Of a stretch of DNA of 64,000 bases, positions 36,567 through 44,849 are shown piece by piece. The first letter of the stretch is position 1, and each line of letters begins with the position of its first letter. Below the pieces are notes generated by a model. The model had not been told where the DNA came from and did no database searches. It worked only from the letters and a program-made list of their open reading frames with translations. The DNA is taken from NCBI GenBank assembly GCA_028284485.1, contig JANQRQ010000248.1, positions 60,529 through 124,528 on the forward strand, in the 5' to 3' direction. The DNA is from Planctomycetaceae bacterium. GTDB taxonomy: Bacteria; Planctomycetota; Planctomycetia; Planctomycetales; Planctomycetaceae. The translations under genes were made by a program, and so were the position numbers.

Positions 36567-36820
36567 GAGTCCGCCATTCCGATGACCGCCCAACGGACTG
36601 GTGTATTGTTTGAGCCAAGCATTGTTCGGACAGATGCACCATCGCTGGTAATCATGACCCGATCACCGCGACTGCTGCCAAGTTCGTCGACGGCCAAGAA
36701 CGGTTCGCCGTCGCTTTTGTTTTGCATGTCCAGTGGTTGGACCAGCAGCAACCGCCATCCCGATAACGAGGGGTGCTTGATCGTTGCTGTCGCGTGGCCA
36801 ACCACTTCTGCCATTAACAT
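36563..36820 (-). CDS. BMC-P (EutN/CcmL) pentameric vertex protein
   Basis: An 85-residue EutN/CcmL protein with MAEVVGHATATIKHP, a VDELGSSRGDRVMITSDG turn and the RWAVIGMAD C-terminus. ATG at 36814 (2 residues later) is an alternative start. Its last codons overlap the next gene by 4 nt. Second of three BMC-P genes in the operon. Confidence 0.93.
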   Translation of the reverse strand: MLMAEVVGHATATIKHPSLSGWRLLLVQPLDMQNKSDGEPFLAVDELGSSRGDRVMITSDGASVRTMLGSNNTPVRWAVIGMADS

Positions 36821-36898
36821 GCTGGTTCTAATTTCTTCTTGATGATGATTTGTTACTGGCTGCCATTTAATCGCCGCTGAATATCGATCGATCTCGCG

Positions 36899-38326
36899 TC
36901 AGATGATTCTCAAGTCGTCGACAAGTGTGCAACGCCTTTGGCGCGTGAATGTCAGCGGACTTGTCACTCCTTCTCCGGTTGGCGTGGCAATGCTGTAGGA
37001 AAGGAACCCTTCGCCGCCCAGCCCCAGGCCCGCCATGCATGGCCCATTCTTGATGAACAATGTCGTATCCATCTCCCGGCCCATCAGACTCATGTTCCGC
37101 ACATTACGGGAATGAATAATTGCAGTGTGCCCGAACCCATGCTCGAATTCTTTGGCCAAATCGATCGCTTGCTCCGCGTTACGAGTTCGCACGAAGGGAA
37201 CGAATGGCATCATCTGTTCTTCAGGCACAAAGGGATTGTTGGTGTCGGTTTCGCCATACAGAATTTGCGTTTCCCGAGGAACATTGATGCCGATCAGGCG
37301 GGCTAATTCGGATGCGTCTTTGCCGATCAAATCCCGGTTGAGCACAGCGTGTCCCCCCGGTTTTTCGGGCGGCGAAAACGCCAACGCCGTCATTTGATCG
37401 ACCTGCGATGCATTGAGTTGATAACCCCCATGACGCCCGACGGCTTCCATCAGCGAATTGAAGACCGTTTCGACGGCAAACACTTCCTTCTCACCGATGC
37501 ACAACAAGTTGTTGTCGTAGGCTGCCCCTTTGACGATCGAAGAGGCTGCGTTTTCGATGTCCGCCGACTCGTCGACCACCACCGGGGGATTTCCAGGCCC
37601 CGCGACAATCGCCCGTTTACGACTTTCCAAGGCTGCCCGGGCCACACCCGGACCGCCGGTCACGCAAAGCAAACGAATACCGCGATGATTGAAGATGGCC
37701 TCGGCCGATTCCAACGTCGGCTCGCCAATGATTGTGATCAGGTTTTCCAATCCGGTCGCGGAATAGATCGCTTGATTGATCCGCCGCACGCCTTCACACG
37801 CGATGCGGGCACCACTCGGATGCGGATTAAAAACCACCGTATTTCCGGCAGCCACCATGTTGACAACATTCCCGGCCAACGTCGGAAGCGAATGCGTGAC
37901 CGGTGTGATAGCGCCGACGACACCAAATGGAGCATACTCGGTCACAGTCAATCCGTGGTCACCGCTCATGGCGTCACTTCTTAAGAACTCGACACCAGGC
38001 ACGAGCTTAATGATCTTGAGCTTTTCAATCTTGTGGTCCAACCGCCCAATCTTTGTCTCTTCCATCTCGAGATGGCCCAGCTCTTCGGCCTGCTCGTCAC
38101 ACAGCTGCTTGACGCATTCGACGATTGTCACCCGATCAGCCAGCTTGGCATTTTGCAAGCCCCGAAAACCGTCTGTCGCCGCCGCCACGGCATCGTCGAC
38201 GGTACGAAAGACACCCCAATCGCCGTTCCCATTTGTTGCCGAAGCAACACCGTTGTTGCGGTGTCCCAGTTGTGAGAGAACCTCGCGAACCACTTCGCGA
38301 ATTGCTTGTTCGGTCGCTTGCGCCAT
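36899..38326 (-). CDS. CoA-acylating aldehyde dehydrogenase (EutE/PduP family)
   Basis: A 475-residue protein. The catalytic Cys lies in [14 protein letters not shown], which matches the DNNLPCIAEKEV segment of PduP and EutE. The cofactor motif [12 protein letters not shown] and the [10 protein letters not shown] segment are also typical. It turns an aldehyde (here probably lactaldehyde) plus CoA into acyl-CoA with NAD. Residues 3-21 ([19 protein letters not shown]) are an amphipathic helix followed by a short linker, a typical encapsulation peptide. Length fits the family. It lies between two BMC-P genes. Confidence 0.93.
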   Translation of the reverse strand: MAQATEQAIREVVREVLSQLGHRNNGVASATNGNGDWGVFRTVDDAVAAATDGFRGLQNAKLADRVTIVECVKQLCDEQAEELGHLEMEETKIGRLDHKIEKLKIIKLVPGVEFLRSDAMSGDHGLTVTEYAPFGVVGAITPVTHSLPTLAGNVVNMVAAGNTVVFNPHPSGARIACEGVRRINQAIYSATGLENLITIIGEPTLESAEAIFNHRGIRLLCVTGGPGVARAALESRKRAIVAGPGNPPVVVDESADIENAASSIVKGAAYDNNLLCIGEKEVFAVETVFNSLMEAVGRHGGYQLNASQVDQMTALAFSPPEKPGGHAVLNRDLIGKDASELARLIGINVPRETQILYGETDTNNPFVPEEQMMPFVPFVRTRNAEQAIDLAKEFEHGFGHTAIIHSRNVRNMSLMGREMDTTLFIKNGPCMAGLGLGGEGFLSYSIATPTGEGVTSPLTFTRQRRCTLVDDLRII

Positions 38327-38408
38327 GATGTTTACCTTTGCTCGTTATCTATCTGGCGGTCATTCCGCTGTTTTGAAACCGTTTCTGTGCGCGAAGAAAA
38401 TCTGATGG

Positions 38409-38735
38409 CTACTTTGAACTCGTTGACGTTGTCGCGTCGAAGATCGAATGCGACCCGACTTGAACCTCATCGACAATGCCAATCACCGCTGCGTCGACGG
38501 GCAGCTGTTTTGTTTCGGGCGTAAACCGTGCGCTAGAGCCTTGGACACATAGCACGACCTCTCCTTCGCCGGCACCAACTGTGTCGACCACGACAAATGT
38601 GCGGCCGGTCGGCTGCAAGTCACTTTGATCCTGCTCATTGACTCGGAGCGGTTCGACGATGAGCAACTTCTGCCCCACCATCGACTCCACTTTTTGTGTC
38701 GAGACCAGGCTGCCGGTTATGCGTCCTAAAAACAT
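38409..38735 (-). CDS. BMC-P (EutN/CcmL) pentameric vertex protein
   Basis: A 108-residue EutN/CcmL protein. It begins MFLGRITGSLVSTQKVESM and has the family GAGEGEVVLCVQGSSAR turn and VDAAVIGIVD strand. It is longer than the other two copies by a Ser/Thr-rich C-terminal tail. Third BMC-P gene of the operon; the stop lies 83 bp before the aldehyde dehydrogenase start and the start is 16 bp after acetate kinase. Confidence 0.92.
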   Translation of the reverse strand: MFLGRITGSLVSTQKVESMVGQKLLIVEPLRVNEQDQSDLQPTGRTFVVVDTVGAGEGEVVLCVQGSSARFTPETKQLPVDAAVIGIVDEVQVGSHSIFDATTSTSSK

Positions 38736-38751
38736 CAGACGAATTCCTTGA

Positions 38752-39939
38752 TTATTGAGACTCGATCAACGCCGCTGTCTGACGGGCGACCACAAGTTCT
38801 TCGTTCGTTGGTACGACCCAGACTTCGACGTCGCTACCGTCTGCGGAGACGCGTGACTCTCCGGAAACTTCTTGATTGCGCTGCTCATCCAGTCGAATTC
38901 CGGCCCACTCCATTCCCTGGCAAACGCCCTGCCTGACATGCACACTGTTTTCACCGATTCCCCCGGTAAAGACGATCGCGTCCGCGCCGTTTAATACAGT
39001 GAGATATCCGCCCAAATAGTGCCGAATCGACGAAATGAAAGTTGCCAATGCAACCTGCGCTCGTTCTTCACCACGTGATGCGGCCTCTTCCAAATCTCGA
39101 ACGTCGCCGCTAATACCGCTCATCCCCAACAGGCCGCTGCGGCAGGCCAAATCATCGAGAAGTTCTTCCAACGATTTCCCGGTCGCACGCATTAACACCG
39201 GCAATGCGAAGGGATCAAAATCCCCCACACGATTGTTATGCGGCAAACCGGTTTGTGGGCTCATGCCGAGGCTATTCGCCATCGACTTTCCGTCGCGAAT
39301 GGCACACAGCGAACTGCTGCCACCCAAATGGCACGAAATGACTCTCAAATCTTTCCGATCGAGAATTTCGGCAATCCTTTCACCGATGTAACGATGACTG
39401 GCTCCGTGAAAGCCCCACCGCTGAACGCCGAAATCGGCCTGCCATTCATGCGGAATGGCATACGAACGGATTTCTGGTGGAATCGTCTCATGGAAGGCCG
39501 TTTCCAACGCGGCCACTTGTGGGATATCGGGAAATGCCGACCGCAATTGCCGCATCGCTTTCGCATAGGGAGGATTGTGAGCGGGCGCCACATCGCCCAA
39601 GCTTTCCATCGCCGCAAGCAATTCGTCGTCGACGAGTCGAATGCCGCTTAGTTGCCCAGCAAACACGGCTTTAAAGCCGATCGCTGAAACTTCCGAAACG
39701 GATGACAAACAGCCCCACTCGGAATTCGTCAATTGGTCCAGACAAATACCAACGGCAGCCGCATGATCGGCAACATCCAATGTCGCCTCTTCGGTGTGAT
39801 CACCGATCTCCACAAAGCAGCGCCCACCCGTTTGACCGATCCGTTCGATTCCGCCTCGCGCAAGCTGAGTTCCGCTCGGTAGATCGAATAACCGATACTT
39901 GAAACTGGTCGATCCGAGATTGGCAACAAGGACTTTCAT
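38752..39939 (-). CDS. ackA: Acetate/propionate-type kinase
   Basis: A 395-residue acetate kinase. It has the N-terminal phosphate motif [13 protein letters not shown], the [12 protein letters not shown] region, [18 protein letters not shown] and the adenosine motif FTGGIGENS. It makes ATP from ADP and an acyl phosphate and, in this operon, would finish the PduL product (probably lactyl phosphate) to lactate. Length is normal and no encapsulation peptide is seen, so it may work outside the shell. It is followed 16 bp later by a BMC-P gene. Confidence 0.93.
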   Translation of the reverse strand: MKVLVANLGSTSFKYRLFDLPSGTQLARGGIERIGQTGGRCFVEIGDHTEEATLDVADHAAAVGICLDQLTNSEWGCLSSVSEVSAIGFKAVFAGQLSGIRLVDDELLAAMESLGDVAPAHNPPYAKAMRQLRSAFPDIPQVAALETAFHETIPPEIRSYAIPHEWQADFGVQRWGFHGASHRYIGERIAEILDRKDLRVISCHLGGSSSLCAIRDGKSMANSLGMSPQTGLPHNNRVGDFDPFALPVLMRATGKSLEELLDDLACRSGLLGMSGISGDVRDLEEAASRGEERAQVALATFISSIRHYLGGYLTVLNGADAIVFTGGIGENSVHVRQGVCQGMEWAGIRLDEQRNQEVSGESRVSADGSDVEVWVVPTNEELVVARQTAALIESQ

Positions 39940-40048
39940 TTCACCGAATCCGTGGAAGTCGAATTAACAAACGATCACCGCGCTGTAACGCGGGGAAACG
40001 CAGTCAGAATCCCATTTGCGTGAGCCGAGTAACAATCCTGCTAACCGC

Positions 40049-40318
40049 TTACACAAATTCGTCTAACAGGCTTTGTTCCGGCCGTGCGATAACGTGCGAA
40101 CTGACTAATTCGCCAACCTGCGATGCCGCCGAGGCTCCAGCATCGACAGCAGCCCTGACCGACCCGACATCGCCGCGAATAATCGTTGTCACGAAGGCGC
40201 CACCGATTTGCACCTGCTTCACCAGCGTCACATTGGCAGCTTTGACCATTGCATCGGCTGATTCAATCTGTGCCACGAGACCCTTGGTCTCAATCAAACC
40301 TATTGCTTCACCCTTCAT
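40049..40318 (-). CDS. BMC-H (hexameric) shell protein
   Basis: An 89-residue BMC-H protein beginning [25 protein letters not shown], with the [17 protein letters not shown] motif before the [14 protein letters not shown] end. Hexamers of this protein form shell facets. It is the second of two BMC-H genes in tandem and is only about half identical to the first, so the two facets probably have different pores. Confidence 0.95.
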   Translation of the reverse strand: MKGEAIGLIETKGLVAQIESADAMVKAANVTLVKQVQIGGAFVTTIIRGDVGSVRAAVDAGASAASQVGELVSSHVIARPEQSLLDEFV

Positions 40319-40369
40319 TCGTTCACCGTCTTCTTCTTAATGGTTGCAATATCTATGAAATGCGGTCCG

Positions 40370-40663
40370 CTACTTGGCAGCCTTTGATGCCGGCAAGACG
40401 GAACTCAGTTCTTCGTGCGGACGCGGAATGACTTGCACACTGACAACTTCGCCGATTTTGCTCGCAGCGCTAGCGCCGGCATCGACCGCTGCCTTCACGG
40501 CTGCCACATCGCCGACAACAAATGCCGTTACCAATCCGCTACCGACTTTTTCCCAGCCAACCATTTGAACGTTGGCTGCTTTCAACATTGCATCTGTCGC
40601 TTCGATCAGGCAGACCAAACCCTTGGTTTCGATCATGCCCAGTGCTTCCATCGCCTTTGCCAT
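40370..40663 (-). CDS. BMC-H (hexameric) shell protein
   Basis: A 97-residue BMC-H protein from the ATG at about 40663 (a longer frame to 40720 would add 19 unlikely residues). It begins [20 protein letters not shown], with [17 protein letters not shown]. Its C-terminal tail ([15 protein letters not shown]) is longer than that of the neighbouring copy. GAGCGAGG lies upstream of the ATG as a ribosome-binding site. Confidence 0.95.
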   Translation of the reverse strand: MAKAMEALGMIETKGLVCLIEATDAMLKAANVQMVGWEKVGSGLVTAFVVGDVAAVKAAVDAGASAASKIGEVVSVQVIPRPHEELSSVLPASKAAK

Positions 40664-40784
40664 GAATAACCTCGCTCTTCTCGTGTTGCTTGAAAACAGC
40701 GGCGCCACTCGCCACTGCATCTCAAAAGGATTTCATTAATGAACAAAACGCCGTGTTGTTCGACTGTTCGTTGTTGGCATCATT

Positions 40785-41483
40785 CTATTTCTGGCATGCA
40801 CAACCGTGCGGTTTGAGTAACTCCACCGAGGTGGCCTTCTCCAGAAAAATGGCGTTCCCCTCGTCTGTATCGATGTGAACTTCCAGCTTGATGTTTTCAC
40901 CAGCACGAACGACGACATCTTCGAGCACGGTGGTGCAACCTTCAGAGACCACCCGCAGATGCATCGCATCGCCATTGGAAACACCGTAATGGGCCAAATC
41001 GGCCGGTCCCATATGCACGTGCCGCATCGCTCGAATAACGCCCGACTTCAGCTCCACAACGCCTTCAGGACCAACCAAAACACAACCTGGCGTGTCGTGG
41101 TGATCGCCACTGATGCGAACCGGAGCATCGATCCCCAACGAAATCGAATCGGTAAATGCCAATTCCACTTGCGAATCTCCCCGGCACGGACCAAGCACGC
41201 GGACGTTGGGGATAATCCGCCGCCGTGGACCAACGACGGCCACGGTTTGTTTCGCAGCGTAATAACCGTCCTGATACAAGTCTTTTTCGATGTCGAGAGT
41301 TTTGCCGGCACCAAACAGGATTTCGACATGTTCATCCGTCAGATGGACATGGCGCGCCGAAATATTCACGACCAACGGATTCGGTTTTCCCTGCGCTTCC
41401 GCTGGCTGCAGGCGTTTTATGAGTACGTCGCGGACGATCTTTTCGATTTGGGAACGATCAATCGAATTTGCAATCTGAGACAT
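40785..41483 (-). CDS. pduL: Phosphate propanoyltransferase PduL
   Basis: A 232-residue protein from ATG 41483; a TTG at 41507 would add 8 residues. It is a PduL-family phosphotransacylase with the paired zinc motifs [11 protein letters not shown] and [10 protein letters not shown]. It turns acyl-CoA and phosphate into acyl phosphate, so it follows the aldehyde dehydrogenase in the route. Residues about 8-26 ([17 protein letters not shown]) are an amphipathic helix, an encapsulation peptide as in other PduL proteins. No strong ribosome-binding site lies at the usual distance. The C-terminus ends with an unusual Cys-rich CACQK. Confidence 0.94.
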   Translation of the reverse strand: MSQIANSIDRSQIEKIVRDVLIKRLQPAEAQGKPNPLVVNISARHVHLTDEHVEILFGAGKTLDIEKDLYQDGYYAAKQTVAVVGPRRRIIPNVRVLGPCRGDSQVELAFTDSISLGIDAPVRISGDHHDTPGCVLVGPEGVVELKSGVIRAMRHVHMGPADLAHYGVSNGDAMHLRVVSEGCTTVLEDVVVRAGENIKLEVHIDTDEGNAIFLEKATSVELLKPHGCACQK

Positions 41484-41547
41484 GAATATTTGTTTCGCTA
41501 TCTCCAAGGCCAGTCTTTAAACAGCAGCGGTGGACCCCCCGCTCGTG

Positions 41548-42303
41548 TCAATTGTCGACGATCTTCAATTCCACACCCGCGTCTTGCACGGTCCGGCGCC
41601 ACTCCTTTGTGATTCCGCTATCGACGACCAAGCGGTCGACCTCACTCAGCGGGCACAAATGCGCCAATGCCGAATGCCCGAGTTTGCCGCTATCGGCAAC
41701 AACAATGACTTCTTCCGCCGCTTGCATCATTTGGCGTTCTGTTTCGACCAAAAGAGCGTTGCTATTAAACAACCCCCGCTCGTTGATGCCTCCCACGCTC
41801 ATGATCAAACGACGCACCTGGATTTTTGACAACGCCTCGACCGCCAACGGTCCCAATGCCACGCCCGTTTTTGGGTAGACATACCCTCCGATCGCGATCA
41901 GTTCGATTCCCGGCTGATTAATCAGCAGATTGATTGTCGGCAGGGAATTGGTCACGACCTGCAGTGACTTCCCAATTAACAGTCGAGCGACCTCTAACGT
42001 GGTTGTCCCCCCGTCGAGCAAAACCGTTTCGCCCGGTTCCACCATGTCCGCTACGGCTGCTGCGATTTGCTTTTTTTCAGCCGCCGCTTGCAGACGCCTC
42101 TCTTCAAAACCGGTTAGCGACTCCCCAACGAAAGCCGCGCCTCCACGTGTCCTGCGAACTTGCCCAACTCCGTCGAGGTACTCCAGATCGCGCCGTACAG
42201 TCGACTCGCTGGCCTCTACAAGGTCCGCGATATCCTGCAGAGACACAAACCCTTTATTTTCAACGAGATGCACTATTTTTGTACGGCGTTCATCAACTAA
42301 CAT
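41548..42303 (-). CDS. DeoR-family transcriptional regulator of the BMC operon
   Basis: A 251-residue protein from ATG 42303 (ATG 42315 is in frame and adds 4 residues). The DeoR helix-turn-helix is clear ([37 protein letters not shown]), as is the sugar-phosphate effector domain with [13 protein letters not shown] and [17 protein letters not shown]. DeoR regulators are released by phosphorylated sugars. This gene lies 64 bp upstream of pduL on the same strand, with a phased repeat array in front of it, so it probably controls itself and the whole operon. Fuculose- or rhamnulose-phosphate is a likely effector (inference). Confidence 0.92.
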   Translation of the reverse strand: MLVDERRTKIVHLVENKGFVSLQDIADLVEASESTVRRDLEYLDGVGQVRRTRGGAAFVGESLTGFEERRLQAAAEKKQIAAAVADMVEPGETVLLDGGTTTLEVARLLIGKSLQVVTNSLPTINLLINQPGIELIAIGGYVYPKTGVALGPLAVEALSKIQVRRLIMSVGGINERGLFNSNALLVETERQMMQAAEEVIVVADSGKLGHSALAHLCPLSEVDRLVVDSGITKEWRRTVQDAGVELKIVDN

Positions 42304-42310
42304 AACTGAA

Positions 42311-42360
42311 TCCATTCATAATAGTTCATATTATTTCATATATTGTCATATCATTTCATA
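42311..42360 (-). promoter_or_regulatory. Array of five 10-bp phased repeats, candidate DeoR operator
   Basis: Read on the plus strand, 42311-42360 is five consecutive 10-bp units that each end in TCATA (four of them in TTCATA); on the minus strand each begins TATGAN. The spacing of exactly one DNA turn puts all copies on the same face. The array lies 8 bp beyond the DeoR start codon at 42303 and overlaps the region where a promoter should be. A TTGAAA-like hexamer on the minus strand (42362-42367) followed by AT-rich sequence could be the promoter. Confidence 0.7.
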
Positions 42361-42542
42361 TTTTCAATCATATAATGGGATATTTAGGTGTAATTTGCAT
42401 ATTATTGAAAGATCACGGCAGTTTCACGGCATAATTGTTCGCATCGGCGCAACGCATGACGGCGAAGTGGCCGCTGGTGACCGCTCAAACAATGGCTGGG
42501 CCGTGAGAGTTGGATTTGCGCAACGACCGTAGGAAAGACGGT

Positions 42543-43202
42543 TTACGGTGCCGGTAGAATCCGCACGCGGCGATCGGTGATTTGCAGCCGACCATCCGCA
42601 AACAGGCGAATCGCCTGAGGATACGCCTCGCATTCCGCTTGAAAGACGCGAGTCGCCAAACGCCCTGGATCATCGTCTTCCAGCACCGGCACAGGGATCT
42701 GCAGAATGATCGGGCCATGATCGTATTCATTATCAGCGAAATGAACGGTGCAGCCGCTCACTTTGGCTCCCCGATCTAAGACGGCCTCATGCACGTGGTG
42801 GCCAAAGAATCCACGACCGCAAAACGAGGGGATCAGGGCGGGGTGGATGTTCATCACGCGGAAACGAAAGTCTTCAGGGATTTCAATCAGTGATAAGAAT
42901 CCCGCAAGAACAACCAAATCGACATCGGCCTCGCGGCACAAATCGAAAATCTTCCGGCTGAAATCTGCGACGCTCACAAATTGGCTGCGTGGGACCACTT
43001 CAGCGCGCAATCCCTGCTCTTCGGCCTTTTTGATGCCTCGACATGAATCGTTACCGGCAATAACAACGCAAACCTCTGCGGAAAGCTCGCCGGCAGCAAT
43101 TTTCGAGTGCAGATTTTCGAGCGTCGTCCCTCCGCCGGAGATGAGAACGGCCAGCCTCAAGGGTCGCGAAAGCGGTTCGTCAATGGGAGCAAAAACAGAC
43201 AC
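42543..43202 (-). CDS. purN: Phosphoribosylglycinamide formyltransferase
   Basis: PurN transfers a formyl group from 10-formyl-THF to GAR in purine synthesis. The phosphate motif LAVLISGGGTTLENL, the catalytic Asn/His segment FRVMNIHPALIPSF and the HFADNEYDHGPII segment with its Asp are all present. The start is unsure: GTG at 43202 gives 219 residues, the frame is open to GTG 43283 (246 residues), and the conserved part begins about 14 residues after 43202. No ribosome-binding site decides between them. It stands between the BMC operon and an unrelated membrane protein gene. Confidence 0.9.
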   Translation of the reverse strand: MSVFAPIDEPLSRPLRLAVLISGGGTTLENLHSKIAAGELSAEVCVVIAGNDSCRGIKKAEEQGLRAEVVPRSQFVSVADFSRKIFDLCREADVDLVVLAGFLSLIEIPEDFRFRVMNIHPALIPSFCGRGFFGHHVHEAVLDRGAKVSGCTVHFADNEYDHGPIILQIPVPVLEDDDPGRLATRVFQAECEAYPQAIRLFADGRLQITDRRVRILPAP

Positions 43203-43318
43203 GTGTCGAAGAATCGTCGAATAAGGTCGGTCGTCGGGTATCAAAGCACGAGAGTAACTTCTGCACAGCGCGAATCGTATCACGCAACGGCTGTCGTTTC
43301 ACTCATGGAACTGAAGGT

Positions 43319-44149
43319 TCAGCCGTTTTCGAATGTCGGCGCGTCATCGGAATCAGCGACTAATTTGCGATACTGTTCCCGCGACTTTCGGTCCTGCTTG
43401 CCGACCCACCACCATACAACGACCGCGAGCAAGATGACAGCGCAGACGGTCATTGAGGCAATTGTTCGCGCGAATGTGGAAGGCGTATTCTTGCCGGGCG
43501 GTGACCATTGAAACTGCTGTGCCAGGATCAATGGCGCGAAACGATTCGTGTCACGTGCTTCGTAGCCGTACATTTTGAAAAAGTAGCCAGTCACCGTCAC
43601 GTGGTCGAGTACGAACTCATCGGAGCCCATCGGCATACCGTCTGGTATCGATGTCGCAATGATGATCGCCGGATGATGCTGTGAATCATCGGTGTACAAC
43701 CAACCTTCGTAGAGAGTTTCAATACCGTAGCCGTTCTCATTGGCCTGATAAGATATCAACCGCCGCAGGTGCCCAGTCAGAGTTACCAGCTTGCCGTGAT
43801 AAATATCTTCGTTCTGAAATAAATCATAAAACACGGGAAAGGTGGAATCGCCGGACCGCGCTTGATCAAAGTCGGGGGATTGCCGGCGTTCCTGCTGAAA
43901 CTCGTTTGCCGCACGTACCAAGTCTGACAAATCGTTCCCGCGTGCCTGCTCCAAAATGTGAAAGTAGGCCCCCCGCTCTTCGTCTCGAATCCCCCAACTG
44001 CGTAAGCCGTATTCAGGATGACGAACGTCATTGAGAAGAGATTCTGGCAAATCGACATCGGCGGCCAAGATGAATCTGGGCGAATCGAGACCGATGCCGA
44101 TCCCACAAAACATGATGGTTAACAGCAATCGGAAAACGATCGTCGACAT
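43319..44149 (-). CDS. Membrane-anchored protein of unknown function
   Basis: A 276-residue protein from ATG 44149 (the frame extends to 44221 without features). Signal peptide or membrane anchor about 1-25; a soluble domain of about 200 residues with NEDIYHGKLVTLTGHLRRLI, which resembles an OB-like nucleotide-fold strand pattern; then one membrane helix near residues 227-248 and a short charged tail. The domain is common in planctomycetes as an uncharacterised protein. No catalytic motif is evident. Confidence 0.65.
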   Translation of the reverse strand: MSTIVFRLLLTIMFCGIGIGLDSPRFILAADVDLPESLLNDVRHPEYGLRSWGIRDEERGAYFHILEQARGNDLSDLVRAANEFQQERRQSPDFDQARSGDSTFPVFYDLFQNEDIYHGKLVTLTGHLRRLISYQANENGYGIETLYEGWLYTDDSQHHPAIIIATSIPDGMPMGSDEFVLDHVTVTGYFFKMYGYEARDTNRFAPLILAQQFQWSPPGKNTPSTFARTIASMTVCAVILLAVVVWWWVGKQDRKSREQYRKLVADSDDAPTFENG

Positions 44150-44484
44150 GTGTTGCGTCACAGGGAGATTGTCCTTGGCTGCACAACGGAGCCAGCCCAA
44201 GCCGAAGCATGGGCACGCCACTGGGTAACCACCCTTTTACCGAGAAAATCAGGAATGTGTCGAGCGAAAACGGTCGGCCGGCCAAATCCCTTTGACACCA
44301 CGAGGTGGCAAATAGTCGGCCCAACCATCCTGGATTACCCGGATTTTCTTCGGCGTTGACACAATCTCGGGTTCACATATAATTTCGATCCCCAACGGGC
44401 GAGATGGATCGTTGCGCGCATCGTCATTCGCTTTGGCGAGTTATGAGCACTGTTCTATAGAGACAACGAAGAGGAACCGCAAAC
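44150..44484. other. Divergent region upstream of trxA
   Basis: About 335 bp between the membrane protein gene (minus) and trxA (plus). Apart from the trxA promoter at 44356-44383 and the trxA leader of about 95 nt, I see nothing that I can name. Confidence 0.5.
44356..44383 (+). promoter_or_regulatory. Sigma-70-type promoter for trxA
   Basis: TTGACA (44356-44361), a 16-bp spacer and TATAAT (44378-44383): both hexamers match the consensus perfectly. Transcription would start near 44390, leaving a leader of about 95 nt before the trxA ATG. This is the best promoter match in the window. Confidence 0.75.
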
Positions 44485-44811
44485 ATGGCAGGCAATGTCC
44501 TGGAATTCGATGATACCAACTTCCAATCCGAAGTGTTGGATAGTGGACAACCGGTGCTGGTTGATTTTTGGGCCCCCTGGTGTGGTCCGTGCAAAATGCT
44601 CGCACCCACAATCGACGAACTTGCCGACGAATACGATGGACGCGTCCGGATTGGCAAGATGAACACCGATGAAAGTCCGCAAACGGCCACCTCGCATGGG
44701 ATTAGCGCCATACCGACAGTCATGCTGTTTAAGGGCGGCGAAGTCGTCGAAAGATTCGTCGGCGTAACTCCAAAAGACAAATTCGCGTCGGCTCTCGACA
44801 GCCATCTGTAA
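44485..44811 (+). CDS. trxA: Thioredoxin
   Basis: A 108-residue thioredoxin with the canonical WCGPC active site, the cis-proline segment ISAIPTVMLFKGG and normal length, with no signal peptide. It is a cytoplasmic disulfide reductase. GAGGAA lies about 10 nt upstream. The next gene starts 38 bp later and may be co-transcribed. Confidence 0.96.
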   Translation: MAGNVLEFDDTNFQSEVLDSGQPVLVDFWAPWCGPCKMLAPTIDELADEYDGRVRIGKMNTDESPQTATSHGISAIPTVMLFKGGEVVERFVGVTPKDKFASALDSHL

Positions 44812-44849
44812 TAGTTCGCTACTGCTCGCGGAGGGAAAGGATTCCCCGT

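Larger units (their letters stand above)
32052..42303 (-). other. Planctomycetes/Verrucomicrobia-type bacterial microcompartment operon
   Basis: Fourteen same-strand genes, most separated by less than 130 bp. They encode a DeoR regulator, PduL, two BMC-H, acetate kinase, three BMC-P, an acylating aldehyde dehydrogenase, an RpiB-like protein, a class II aldolase, an LDH/MDH, a TIM-barrel-like protein and a zinc-ribbon protein. This is the gene set known from planctomycete BMCs that degrade L-fucose and L-rhamnose. The inferred route is: aldolase makes lactaldehyde plus DHAP; aldehyde dehydrogenase makes lactyl-CoA; PduL makes the acyl phosphate; acetate kinase makes ATP; and the LDH/MDH recycles NADH. 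There is no BMC-T gene in the operon. Confidence 0.92.
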
